Of a stretch of DNA of 63,608 bases, positions 53,108-62,118 are shown piece after piece. The notes under the pieces are model-generated. The model searched no databases. It was given only the letters and a program-made list of their open reading frames with translations, and had not been told where the DNA came from. The position numbers were made by a program, and so were the translations under genes. Each line of letters begins with the position of its first letter. Position 1 is the first letter of the stretch. The stretch comes from Anaerobiospirillum sp. NML120449 (GTDB taxonomy: Bacteria > Pseudomonadota > Gammaproteobacteria > Enterobacterales > Succinivibrionaceae): assembly GCF_023051105.1 (NCBI RefSeq), contig NZ_JALKIL010000028.1:1-63608 (forward strand), read 5' to 3'.

Positions 53108-54052
53108 ATGCCAGGTACACAGCAAAATGATTTAACCGCAGCTGCTACATCTCAGGTTATTGAGCATGAGGCTGCGCCTGGAGTTACAGCTGACGGCAGC
53201 GCTCCGCTGCCAGGTGGCAGACTGCCGCTGACCATTGCCATCATTGCTCATAATGAGGAGGACCGTTTGCCTGCAACTCTGGCAGCTGCAGCTGATCTGG
53301 CCTCTGAGATTGTGGTGATAAACTCGGTATCCACTGACCGCACCATTGATGTGGCCAGGGCATTTGGTGCCAGGGTCTATACCGAGGAGTTCAAGGGGTA
53401 TGTGGAGCAGAAAAACTCTCTTATTCCCAAGTGCACCCAGGACTGGATTCTCTTTCTTGATGCTGACGAAGTACTTAATGACGATCTGCGCAATGACATC
53501 ATCCGTGTTATTGAGGCCAATGAGCTGGCCGGCTTTGAGATGAACCGCAAGACCCACTATCTGGGAAAGCTTCTAGATCATGCATGGCAGCCAAACTACC
53601 GTCTGCGTCTGGTGCGCCGTGACAGCAATCCGCGCTGGGAAGGTGAAATTGTTCATGAGGCTCTGGTCTCTGATGTCCCGGTAAAGCGCCTCAATGGTTT
53701 CATCATTCACTATTCCTACCGTGATATTGATGACCACTTCCGCCGCACAATACGTTATGCCCGCATGTCAGCTCAGAGCTATATGGTCAAAGGCAAGAAA
53801 GCCTCACTGATGAAGATCATCTTCAGCCCTGTGTTCAGCTTCATCAAACTGTACTTTATCAAGCTTGGTTTTCTTGATGGCCGTGCAGGCTATCTGGCTG
53901 CTCAGTCAGCATTCATGTATACCCTGCTCAAATATTACTTCCTGTGGGAGGCAGGCCTCAGGCTCAAAGACAATCCAATGGAAGTTCACATCAACAGGTC
54001 CAATGCTCCTCAGTCAGCAGTAGATGCCTGCAAGGACAAAGGATCTGACTGA
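53108..54052 (+). CDS. GT2 LPS-core glycosyltransferase (LgtF/WaaE-like)
   Basis: 314 residues, an inverting GT-A transferase. The first strand is ITIAIIAHNEEDRL-like (TIAIIAHNEE), the nucleotide-binding and DxD region is FLDADEVL, and the acidic WEGEIVHEAL follows. The block FKGYVEQKNSLI and C-terminal KYYFLWEAG match the WaaE/LgtF group, which adds glucose to heptose I. About 45 residues of Ala/Gly-rich sequence precede the domain. AGAGG lies upstream of the ATG. It probably extends the core made by the heptosyltransferases here; the exact sugar is inference. Confidence 0.87.
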   Translation: MPGTQQNDLTAAATSQVIEHEAAPGVTADGSAPLPGGRLPLTIAIIAHNEEDRLPATLAAAADLASEIVVINSVSTDRTIDVARAFGARVYTEEFKGYVEQKNSLIPKCTQDWILFLDADEVLNDDLRNDIIRVIEANELAGFEMNRKTHYLGKLLDHAWQPNYRLRLVRRDSNPRWEGEIVHEALVSDVPVKRLNGFIIHYSYRDIDDHFRRTIRYARMSAQSYMVKGKKASLMKIIFSPVFSFIKLYFIKLGFLDGRAGYLAAQSAFMYTLLKYYFLWEAGLRLKDNPMEVHINRSNAPQSAVDACKDKGSD

Positions 54053-54081
54053 GTCCGAAGCTGACATGGCAACAGCTCCAC

Positions 54082-54117
54082 AGCAAAAGCCACCGCAGAA
54101 ATACGGGGGCTTTTGCT
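54082..54117 (+). terminator. Terminator of the GT2 gene
   Basis: AGCAAAAGCC and GGCTTTTGCT form the outer stem, with CCG/CGG pairs inside. It lies 30 bases past the stop. Confidence 0.75.
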
Positions 54118-54252
54118 TTGCAGGCCATGCAGCCATGGCGGCCGATCTGGCTGCAGAATCATGCTCAGGTTATGGGCGGGCGCAGCTCCTGCCTTTGTCA
54201 TGGTTCCTGCATGGCGGACAGTCAGGCAGGCAAGGGCAGTGCTGGCCGGGCG

Positions 54253-57200
54253 CTAGACTGAAGATACCGGGTCGACATCGATGGCAAAGCGCAGGTCCTT
54301 GAGGTTTTTCATGCCGCTGTAAACGGTGGTGATTTCATCAAGAACACGGTCGAGGGCACTGCGGCTGTGCGCAATGATATTGCAGTGGAAATGGAAGCGG
54401 TTAAAGCGCTTTTCAGTACGGTCTGAGAAGATAATGCTTGGCCTTACCTCATTGAGCACACCGTCGGTACGGTTTTCAAACGTGGTCATGATGTCGCGCA
54501 GAGTGTAGAAAGCAAGGTCACGGTCGGTGGAGTTGACCATGACTATGGCCTGGAAAGTATAAGGAGGCAGCATTTTGTCCTTGCGTATGGTCAGCAGCTC
54601 GCAGGCAAGACGCAGGTAGTTAAAGGACGGATCTACCAGTGACTGCAGCAGCAGGTGATCAGGATGGCGGGTCTGAATATAGACATCACCCTCCTTGTCA
54701 GCTCGTCCGGCACGTCCGGCTACCTGGGTAACAAGCTGAGCTGTGTACTCATAGCCACGGAAGTCATCGCAGAACAGACCTCCGTCAACATCAAGAATGC
54801 CTACCACGGTCACATCTGGAAAGTCATGACCTTTGGCCAGCATCTGGGTTCCTACAATGATTTCGCTCTCATGTTGCAGGATACGCTGCAGACTCTGATC
54901 AAGTCCCTCCTTTGAGGTAATGACATCGCGGTCGATACGCTCAATGCCCACGTCCATAAAACGCTCGCTCAGATATCCGGCCACCTGTTCGGTACCAACG
55001 CCTATCTCAATAAGTGGGTACAGATGTCCTGTCTTGGCGCGGCAGTATGGACAGTGCTTTACCAGCTGGAAAAACGAGTTGCAGACGTGACAGCACATCT
55101 GATGCTTTTCCTTATGCACGGTAAGGGCAACATCGCACTTTGGGCACATGACCACATAGCCGCAGTGCGGGCAGATCAGTGCGCTGGAAAAGCCACGGCG
55201 GTTAAGGAAGAGCAGTGCCTGCTGGTGCTGTGCAGTAGCAATGCCTACGGCCTTTTCCACCACCTCGCCCACACCGGCCAGCACATTTTCATTGAGCTCA
55301 TCGGCGCGCAAATCAATAAGGTGCATGCGCGGCAGCCTTGCCTTCTGAGCTCGTCTTACCAGATCAAGTCTGCGGAAAAAGCCCAGCTGACAGTAGTGGA
55401 CTGACTCAAGTGATGGAGTAGCAGAGCCCAGAAGCAGCACACAGTTGTTAAGACGGGCACGGTATACAGCCAGGGTGCGGGCATGATAGCGCAGACCGTC
55501 ACCCTGCTTGAATGAGCTGTCGTGCTCTTCGTCAATGACAATCAGCCCAAGATTGTTCACCGGCGTAAACAGGGCGGAGCGGGTGCCAATGAGAATGGCT
55601 GCTCTGCTGGTGTACATGTCGAGGAAAGCATCAAGACGCTCACGGTCGCTAAGTCCTGAGTGAATGGTGGCTACAGGTACTTTAAAACGCTGGTAGAAGC
55701 GCTTGAAAGTCTGAGGGGTAAGAGCAATTTCCGGCACCATTACCAGAGCTCTTTTGCCCTGTCTCAAGGTGTGCTCAATAGCCTGCAGATAGACCTCGGT
55801 CTTACCTGAACCGGTAACACCATTGAGCAGGAAGACGCCATAGCCCTGCTGGGAGTTAATGGCTTCAAGCACGGCCTGCTGCTCATCATTGAGGATAAAA
55901 GGCTTGTCAGCAATGATATTGTCAGCTGCAGCTTCAGCCTCAAGGTCATAGGGCTGCAGATCATGGGCAAAGTCTATGGCCCGGGCCATGCCCTTTTTGA
56001 TCAGGGCCTTGCCCTGAGCTGAGGTCCAGCCCTGCTCACGCAGATCGGTATTCTTGCGCGGACCGTTACGCAATGCCATCAGGAGCTCTTTCTGACCGAC
56101 AGAGCGCAGCTTTTTAAGAGCATCTTCAAGTTCATCTTCAGGTACAGTTAAAGCAAGTCCCGGGATCTCACGATAGGAGGCATGGCCGCCATCTCGCAAA
56201 ATTGCTGGCAGTCCCACAGGAACAGTCTGACCTACAGGGTAGTGATAGTAGGCGGCCGCATAGAGCAGGGTCTGCATCACATCAGGCACAATCACAGGCT
56301 TTGCATCAATAAGTGAGCATTCCTTGAGTGACCTGACCGGCATGCCTGACATGGCGCCTGTTGCGGTAATTACACCTACCTCTTTATTGCCTTTGGCATA
56401 GCCAAAGCTCACATGGACGCGGCAGCCTATGATCTCATTGCCGTATCTGCCATACATGCGGTAGTCATAGGTCTGGTACAGGGCGCGGTTAATAGCAACC
56501 TGAACTACAGTCCACTCACTTTCATCAAAGTCCTCTTCGACAGTGGTGGTCACAGATATACGTCCGGATGCGCGCGCGCCTTTTTTCCTGGTCTTGCCGG
56601 TCTGAGCCGGGCGGGCGCTCTGAGGGGTCAGGGTAAAACTGTCCTCATCTTCCTCGTCCATGCCCAAAGCCCTGGCAGCTTCAACAGCACCGGCATCAGC
56701 ATCTTTTTTCCTGCGCCCCCTGCCTTTACCTGCAGCAGTCTGTGAGCCGCTCGTTGTGCCACGACGAGCACGACCGGTGCTGCTGCCGGCAGCAGCGCTG
56801 CTCTCATCAGCAGACGCACCGGTGGCAGCGCATGCAGCAGCACTGCTGTCTGTACCTGCTGCATCAGAGCCACCGGCAGATCGACCGGCTGCCGGAACGG
56901 CCGTGATGTCAGCTGCAGCCTTGCCATGGGCTGAGGCAGTCTTGTCCTTGCTGTCATTAGTGGTCATAAGTGAACGTCCTTGAGGATCCTTAAGCTCAGT
57001 CTGGGCTGCTGCAGCGCCTGTAACGGCCGCACGGCTCCGGCGACGGCCCCTGCCGGCAGGAGCGGCTTTGGGCAGAGGCACTTTTTGAGTCTTAAGTGCT
57101 TCAGCTACGCGCAGTTCCAGTTCGCTGCCCTTGCCTACAGCCTCACGCATCATGGCCTCGTCAGAACTGAGATCCTTCATTGCCTCAGAAATCTCGGCAA

Positions 57201-57288
57201 TTTCACGGTCCATACTGGTCTGACCGAAGTGACGGAGAGTATTGCTGCCCGGTGCTGCGGCAGGGGAATCATTATTCTGACCGGTCAT
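54253..57288 (-). CDS. priA: Primosomal helicase PriA with long N-terminal extension
   Basis: The 3'-to-5' DNA helicase that restarts stalled replication forks. The helicase core has Walker A (GVTGSGKTEVY, near residue 490), the DEEH box (VIDEEHDSSFKQGDG, near 588) and the eight-Cys zinc module (CPHCGYVVMCPKCDVALTVH to CPYC, about 700-765). The N-terminal 3'-DNA-end-binding domain begins near 268 (VVQVAINRALYQTYDYRM). E. coli PriA is 732 residues; here about 265 residues precede that domain. They are Ala/Gly/Ser-rich with Arg/Lys clusters (GRGRRRSRA, KGRGRRKK). The ATG at 57288 follows AAGGAG by six bases. It is divergent from rpmE, as in other gammaproteobacteria. Confidence 0.95.
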   Translation of the reverse strand: MTGQNNDSPAAAPGSNTLRHFGQTSMDREIAEISEAMKDLSSDEAMMREAVGKGSELELRVAEALKTQKVPLPKAAPAGRGRRRSRAAVTGAAAAQTELKDPQGRSLMTTNDSKDKTASAHGKAAADITAVPAAGRSAGGSDAAGTDSSAAACAATGASADESSAAAGSSTGRARRGTTSGSQTAAGKGRGRRKKDADAGAVEAARALGMDEEDEDSFTLTPQSARPAQTGKTRKKGARASGRISVTTTVEEDFDESEWTVVQVAINRALYQTYDYRMYGRYGNEIIGCRVHVSFGYAKGNKEVGVITATGAMSGMPVRSLKECSLIDAKPVIVPDVMQTLLYAAAYYHYPVGQTVPVGLPAILRDGGHASYREIPGLALTVPEDELEDALKKLRSVGQKELLMALRNGPRKNTDLREQGWTSAQGKALIKKGMARAIDFAHDLQPYDLEAEAAADNIIADKPFILNDEQQAVLEAINSQQGYGVFLLNGVTGSGKTEVYLQAIEHTLRQGKRALVMVPEIALTPQTFKRFYQRFKVPVATIHSGLSDRERLDAFLDMYTSRAAILIGTRSALFTPVNNLGLIVIDEEHDSSFKQGDGLRYHARTLAVYRARLNNCVLLLGSATPSLESVHYCQLGFFRRLDLVRRAQKARLPRMHLIDLRADELNENVLAGVGEVVEKAVGIATAQHQQALLFLNRRGFSSALICPHCGYVVMCPKCDVALTVHKEKHQMCCHVCNSFFQLVKHCPYCRAKTGHLYPLIEIGVGTEQVAGYLSERFMDVGIERIDRDVITSKEGLDQSLQRILQHESEIIVGTQMLAKGHDFPDVTVVGILDVDGGLFCDDFRGYEYTAQLVTQVAGRAGRADKEGDVYIQTRHPDHLLLQSLVDPSFNYLRLACELLTIRKDKMLPPYTFQAIVMVNSTDRDLAFYTLRDIMTTFENRTDGVLNEVRPSIIFSDRTEKRFNRFHFHCNIIAHSRSALDRVLDEITTVYSGMKNLKDLRFAIDVDPVSSV

Positions 57289-57763
57289 AGACAACTCCTT
57301 ATCAAGCTGTGGGAAAGGAAAGCGCGGCTCACTGTGAGCGGCACCAGCTGTCTTCAGTTATAGCAAACCAGATCGGTACAGAGAATTTTCTGGATGCTAA
57401 TTGTAATGGTCCTTTTAACATATTGGGACATGATTTATCCGATCGCATTGTGCTCAGCCCGCCGACAGCTAATCTGCAGTCCCGCCCCGGATGACGTACG
57501 GGACAGTAAGGCCCGGCCAGGCACCACCAGGGCGGAGCTGCAGGAGCTGGCGCTGCCATTCCATGCTGCAGAGCCAGGCGCGGCATGCAGCCGGTAAATA
57601 TGAGGCGCAACTGCTGCCAGATAAAAGTTAAGTCTTAGTGAATGAATATGTTGCCTTTCTGTCAAATTTAAATTATCATGAGGCGCTTTTTTACATAACC
57701 GCATGTGGTGTTCGGCGCAATATTAAGTTTGTGGCGGAATGGCGACATGCACTTGAGGTCCAA
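57289..57763. promoter_or_regulatory. Divergent promoter region priA/rpmE
   Basis: About 475 bases. Bases 57630-57760 are AT-rich and are the likely rpmE promoter and leader. The middle is GC-rich and featureless. No zinc-regulator (Zur) box was recognised, as expected for the zinc-containing L31 form. Confidence 0.4.
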
Positions 57764-57985
57764 ATGCAAAAGAATATTCACCCACAGTACGAGTTAGTAA
57801 ACGTACGCTGCTCCTGCGGTAACAAGTTCCAGGTTCGTTCCACTGCAGGTCACGACATCGATATCGAAGTCTGCTCCTTATGCCACCCATTCTTCACCGG
57901 CAAGCAGAAGATCGTTGATACCGGCGGTCGTGTTGAAGCCTTCAAGAAGCGCTTCGGTATGCTCGGCGCTCAGAAGCAGCAGTAA
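57764..57985 (+). CDS. rpmE: Ribosomal protein L31, zinc-binding form
   Basis: 73 residues beginning [20 protein letters not shown]; the ATG follows GAGG. An upstream open frame of 42 codons is not part of L31. Four zinc ligands are present (Cys pair in RCSCG and pair in VCSLCHPF), then the conserved FTGKQK and [13 protein letters not shown]. It bridges the two ribosomal subunits. A single gene with its own terminator. Confidence 0.97.
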   Translation: MQKNIHPQYELVNVRCSCGNKFQVRSTAGHDIDIEVCSLCHPFFTGKQKIVDTGGRVEAFKKRFGMLGAQKQQ

Positions 57986-58156
57986 TTGGGTCAGGCCTCC
58001 TGCCATATTCATGGACAGGATGCTCCATAAACCTGATTATGCGGCATTGGGATGGGCCGCACCGCCAGCTATGGCCAGCATGTTCTGACCGTACCGCTGG
58101 ACTCATAAAAGGAAGTTGCCTTTTGTGTCATCCCGTCCCGGCTGAGCCGGGATATC

Positions 58157-58195
58157 AAAAAAACGCCTGTGCCCCGTGGGAACAGGCGTTTTTTT
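58157..58195. terminator. Terminator downstream of rpmE
   Basis: AAAAAAACGCCTGT (58157-58170) pairs perfectly with ACAGGCGTTTTTTT (58182-58195). Confidence 0.92.
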
Positions 58196-58913
58196 ATGCC
58201 CGTAACATCTGCACGGCCCAAGTCTGTCTGTCGGTCTGTTTGTCTGCCGTCCTTGCAGGCCATAAGCTCCATCCGAGGGCCATGTCTGGTTGAGACATAG
58301 CAGTCAGGCTGGTCAGGTGGCAGCCAAAGCTGCTGGTGCCCGGGGACGGTTATAAAACACGGGGGAATTTTGGCGGCAGAGGCTGTGGTTTTGATTTGTC
58401 CAAAGAGATGCAGGTCACGTCACAAGTCACGAAGACACGGGGATAGGTACTTTCGGTCAGAAATGCACATAATAGTGATTTCACTTTAAAAAAGTTGATT
58501 TAATAATGGAAGTCTTTCGACCATTGTCAGTTAAAAAGCGTCAGTTTTATATCTATGAAAGGGGTCTTCAAGAACTGATAAATTCTTGCAATTGCAGGTG
58601 CGGACTTACTTTGGAGCTATGATGACCATGTGCCTGGACACGCGCCGGACAGCCTTTCCACAGGCTTTGCGGTGAAGTGAGAGACGGATCAATCTTTGGG
58701 GATTTAATTCAACACATCTTTCAAAAATACGACTGGTTTCTCACAATTTTCGGTACTTCTTGACTAAACTCTTCATCCGTTGAGTTATTCAAACTGAACC
58801 TGGGGCTGTTCTGAGATTTTCAGAACCTTCCGGGAACAGGATGACCGCTGCCGAAGCGTGCAGCAGGCATGAATTTTTTAAACAGGCTGATGCATTTTTT
58901 TAAGGGGGATGCC
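58196..58913. promoter_or_regulatory. Long leader/promoter region of the malic enzyme gene
   Basis: About 720 bases without a gene. A possible promoter is TTGACT (58760-58765) with GTTATT (58784-58789), spacing 18. Downstream is an inverted repeat GTTCTGA-GATTT-TCAGAAC (58808-58826), which could be an operator or a leader hairpin. The AT-rich stretch 58480-58560 may hold another promoter. Confidence 0.4.
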
Positions 58914-60179
58914 TTGGATCAGAAGTCTTTACACGATGCCGCTCTGGAGTATCACGAGAAGCCAGTTCCTGGCAAAATCAAGGTTGTAATTACCAAGGCC
59001 GCTGAAACCGCCAGCGACTTAACTTTAGCCTACAGCCCAGGCGTAGCCGAGCCAGTACGTGAGATTGCCAACAATCCAGCTGATGCTTTCCGCTACACTG
59101 GCAAGGGTAACTCCGTAGCCATTATTTCCAATGGTACTGCCATTTTAGGTTTAGGCAATTTAGGCCCTCTGGCCTCCAAGCCAGTTATGGAAGGCAAGGC
59201 CCTCCTGTTTAAGCGTTTTGCCGGCATTAACGCCATCGACATCGAAGTTAAGAACAAGACTGTTGAAGACTTCATCACCACTGTCGAGTGCATTGCCGAT
59301 ACCTTCGGTGGTATCAACCTCGAAGATATCAAGGCTCCAGAGTGCTTTGAGATCGAGCGCGAGTTAATCAAGCGCTGCCAGGTACCTATTTTCCACGACG
59401 ACCAGCACGGTACTGCCATCGTAAGCTGCGCCGGCATTCTCAATGCCCTCGAGCTTCAGGGCAAGAAGATTGAAGACTGTAAGGTTGTCTGCGTAGGCGC
59501 CGGTGCTGCCGGTGTTGCCTGCTCTGACCTGCTCATCGCAGCAGGTGCTGACAAGTCCAAGTTATTCATGGTTGACCGTCACGGCGTAATCCGCTCTGAC
59601 CGTGCCCAGTACAACAACGGTGAGAAGCCACGTTTTGTAAACGATGCCGGTCCTAAGACCCTGGCTGAGGCCTGTGCCGGTGCTGACTTATTACTGGGTG
59701 TATCCGGCCCTGGCCTGATAACCGAAGAAGACTTAAAGAGCATGGCTCCTAAGGCTGTAGTATTTGCCTGCTCCAACCCTGATCCAGAGGTTGAGCCAGC
59801 TGTAGTACGTCGTGTACGTCCTGATATCATCATTGGTACCGGCCGTTCCGACTATCCAAACCAGATCAACAACGTTCTGTGCTTCCCATTCTTATTCCGT
59901 GGCACCCTGGACGTACGCGCTACCTGCATCAACCAGGAGATGAAGCTGGCTGCCATGGAGGCTATCCGTGAACTGGCAAAGGAGCCTGTTCCAGCTGAGG
60001 TAGTAAAGGCTGCTCAGGTTGACAAGCTTGAGTTTGGTCCAGATTACGTAATTCCTAAGCCAATGGATCCACGCTTACTGCCTAAGGTATCCCGTGCTGT
60101 AGCACAGGCTGCCGTTGACAGCGGTGTTGCTCAGATCCCAATGCCAGAGAACTACAGCCCGGCTCTTGAGAACTACTAA
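58914..60179 (+). CDS. Malic enzyme, short form (malate dehydrogenase, decarboxylating)
   Basis: Oxidative decarboxylation of malate to pyruvate with NAD(P)+. Recognised by LTLAYSPGVAEPVREI, GNSVAIISNGTAILGLGNLG, IFHDDQHGTAIV (metal site) and VCVGAGAAGVAC (nucleotide-binding loop). It lacks the phosphotransacetylase domain of MaeB. A TTG at 58914 preceded by TAAGGGGG at 5 bases gives the family-like start MDQKSLHDAALEYHEKP; an ATG at 58869 would add 15 residues with a poor Shine-Dalgarno. Codon use is strongly biased (TTA, CCA, GTA), unlike neighbouring genes, suggesting high expression. In a succinate-forming anaerobe it could link the malate pool and pyruvate. Confidence 0.9.
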   Translation: MDQKSLHDAALEYHEKPVPGKIKVVITKAAETASDLTLAYSPGVAEPVREIANNPADAFRYTGKGNSVAIISNGTAILGLGNLGPLASKPVMEGKALLFKRFAGINAIDIEVKNKTVEDFITTVECIADTFGGINLEDIKAPECFEIERELIKRCQVPIFHDDQHGTAIVSCAGILNALELQGKKIEDCKVVCVGAGAAGVACSDLLIAAGADKSKLFMVDRHGVIRSDRAQYNNGEKPRFVNDAGPKTLAEACAGADLLLGVSGPGLITEEDLKSMAPKAVVFACSNPDPEVEPAVVRRVRPDIIIGTGRSDYPNQINNVLCFPFLFRGTLDVRATCINQEMKLAAMEAIRELAKEPVPAEVVKAAQVDKLEFGPDYVIPKPMDPRLLPKVSRAVAQAAVDSGVAQIPMPENYSPALENY

Positions 60180-60209
60180 TTCTCAGACTGGCACCTTAAT
60201 CTGGTGATC

Positions 60210-60247
60210 AAAAAAAGGCATTCAGAAAATTCTGAATGCCTTTTTTT
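60210..60247 (+). terminator. Terminator of the malic enzyme gene
   Basis: A near-perfect 18-bp stem AAAAAAAGGCATTCAGAA / TTCTGAATGCCTTTTTTT with a very short loop, 30 bases after the stop. Confidence 0.92.
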
Positions 60248-60474
60248 ACGCCTTTAACAGCATCCTCCCGGCCCATGGCTCATGGCGCCGCACTTAACGG
60301 CGCCACCGCCCCATATGGCCGGGCGGCAGTATGGACAGGCCATACAGAGCGGTCTGCCATGTCTGCTGTCTGCCGTGCCCTGCTGGCTGTCAGGCCGCCA
60401 GCCCATCAGGCAGTCCTGCTGTCTGGCAGGCAGGCCGCCAGCCCGGCAGTCCGGCTGGCTGCGCGTGGCAGCTG
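60248..60474. other. Convergent gap between malic enzyme and trmA
   Basis: GC-rich sequence with irregular ggcaggc/ccgccag repeats; overlapping short frames are rejected. No separate trmA terminator was seen. Confidence 0.4.
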
Positions 60475-61671
60475 TCAGCGGCGGATCAGCAGTACGCCAC
60501 TTTCCATGTGACTGGTGTATGGGAACTGGTCAAAGAAAGCCAGACGGGCAATGCGGTGAGTGCGGGTAAGATATTTGAGATCTGAGGCCAGGGACTCAGG
60601 ACCGCATGAGATGTAAATGACGCGGTCATAGGAGCTGGTAAACTTCAGGGCTTCTTCATCGTTCAGACCGGCTCGTGGAGGGTCGATAAGCAGGGTACCA
60701 AAGTCAAAATCATCAAGATTGATCTCCTTTTCCTGCAGACGGCGGAAAGTGCGTACATGAGTCAGGGCCTCTGTTACCTCAAGAGCGCTCAGACGGGCCA
60801 TGCTGATATTGTCCACCCCATTGAGCTGCATGTTAAATACAGCTGTTTCGGCTGGCAGACGGGCAACCTCGGTTGCAAACACGCGTGGGAACAGTGGGGC
60901 AAGAGTTACGGTAAAGGTACCGGAGCCACAGTACAGCTCAATCAGATCTCTGGCCTTCTGTCCTTTGGCCTTTGCTTCATCAATGCCGTCCTGAGCGCAG
61001 GAAAGAGCAAAGTTAAGCATGGCTGAGCAGGCTGTAGCATTAGGCTGAGAGAAAGTACCTTCCACCTGCTTGAGGCGGATATCGCCTCTGGTGGTAGGAA
61101 TAGTCTCGATGACATGATCCTTGCCTATGACAATGGCCTGCTTGCGGGCGTGGGCCACAAAGGAAATGGACAGACCCTGCTCATTAAGTCGGGTATAAAG
61201 ACCCTGTGCTTCCTCCTGCCATGCCTCATCGAGCTTTTTGTGATAGTTGAGGCTGATAACAACATCATCATGGCTGTTGCTCAGAAAGTCAGCACCAAAC
61301 AGCTTGCGCTTGACCAGAGGGTATTCAGGCAGGAGCTCGCGCAGAGCGGCCATGGCCCTGTTAATGGAGACAGTGCAGCCTGGGAAGTCCTTGATCAGAA
61401 TGATCTTGCGTGGCTTGCTGCCTGGCTCATACATGGCGTAATCGCAGGTGCCGTCATTGTGGTGGAAGACGGAAAACTCAGCGCGCATGCGGTAGTGTTC
61501 AGGGATGGATGCATGTACCTCAGGAGTAAGGCCACACAGATCCTCATAGCCTCTGAGATCATCTGAATCCTGCAGCGTCTCTTTGAGCATGCCGAATACT
61601 CTGGTGACCTTCTCATCAAGATAGGCCTGATAATTGTCTTTGTCAGTCGTGGTCAAAAGAACTGGTAACAT
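60475..61671 (-). CDS. trmA: tRNA (uracil-5-)-methyltransferase
   Basis: Methylates U54 of tRNAs (T loop), using S-adenosylmethionine. TrmA blocks: the N-terminal YRMRAEF, SAM-binding ELYCGSGTFTV, LIDPPRAGL, the nucleophile Cys in YISCGPESLASDL and the general-base Glu in SHMESGVLL at the C-terminus. About 398 residues, slightly above E. coli (366). The ATG at 61671 follows AGGA; a TTG two codons upstream is possible. It is divergent from murI. Confidence 0.97.
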   Translation of the reverse strand: MLPVLLTTTDKDNYQAYLDEKVTRVFGMLKETLQDSDDLRGYEDLCGLTPEVHASIPEHYRMRAEFSVFHHNDGTCDYAMYEPGSKPRKIILIKDFPGCTVSINRAMAALRELLPEYPLVKRKLFGADFLSNSHDDVVISLNYHKKLDEAWQEEAQGLYTRLNEQGLSISFVAHARKQAIVIGKDHVIETIPTTRGDIRLKQVEGTFSQPNATACSAMLNFALSCAQDGIDEAKAKGQKARDLIELYCGSGTFTVTLAPLFPRVFATEVARLPAETAVFNMQLNGVDNISMARLSALEVTEALTHVRTFRRLQEKEINLDDFDFGTLLIDPPRAGLNDEEALKFTSSYDRVIYISCGPESLASDLKYLTRTHRIARLAFFDQFPYTSHMESGVLLIRR

Positions 61672-62118
61672 GCTCAAAATCCTGTATTTCTCAGAAAAAA
61701 ACTCGACTGCATGTTAGCAAAAAAGTCACTAAACTGCATAAAACAGCTTTTCCCAGCCCAGTTTCACACCATCAACTCCTGTCATCAGCTCACCATCCGC
61801 ACGGTTCACGCAAAACAGTGTAACCATGCTGGCCTGTCCTGAATGGCAGGCCAGGAGTGGCGGCTGGGCATATGCCAATGCAGGCCAGGGACATGCGGGC
61901 CTGGAGTATAATCGGATGTACATCGAATTTTGGCCGGCTCTGATGGCCACGAGGCCTGGCAGTGCCTGTAATTGCGGGCAATGCGGTCTGGCAGTGCCTG
62001 TACTGGCGGGCAATGCGGCCTGCCCTGGGCGCTGCTGCACTGCTGAGCAAGCAGCAGCTGCACGGGAAGCAAGGTGGTCAGCAGCAGGTCTTACTATGAC
62101 AGTTTTTGAGGAGGGCTT
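61672..62118. promoter_or_regulatory. Divergent intergenic region trmA/murI
   Basis: About 450 bases containing a duplicated 32-bp unit (61956-62019). AT-rich bases 61690-61740 probably hold the trmA promoter on the minus strand. No clear murI promoter. Confidence 0.4.
61956..62019. repeat. 32-bp tandem repeat, two copies
   Basis: Units start at 61956 and 61988 with ctggcagtgcctgta and differ at a few positions. A degenerate third copy may precede them. Confidence 0.82.

Noticed and set aside
60236..60585. Three overlapping frames near the trmA 3' end
   Set aside because: They overlap each other and the trmA coding strand, and are made of GC-rich repeat sequence.
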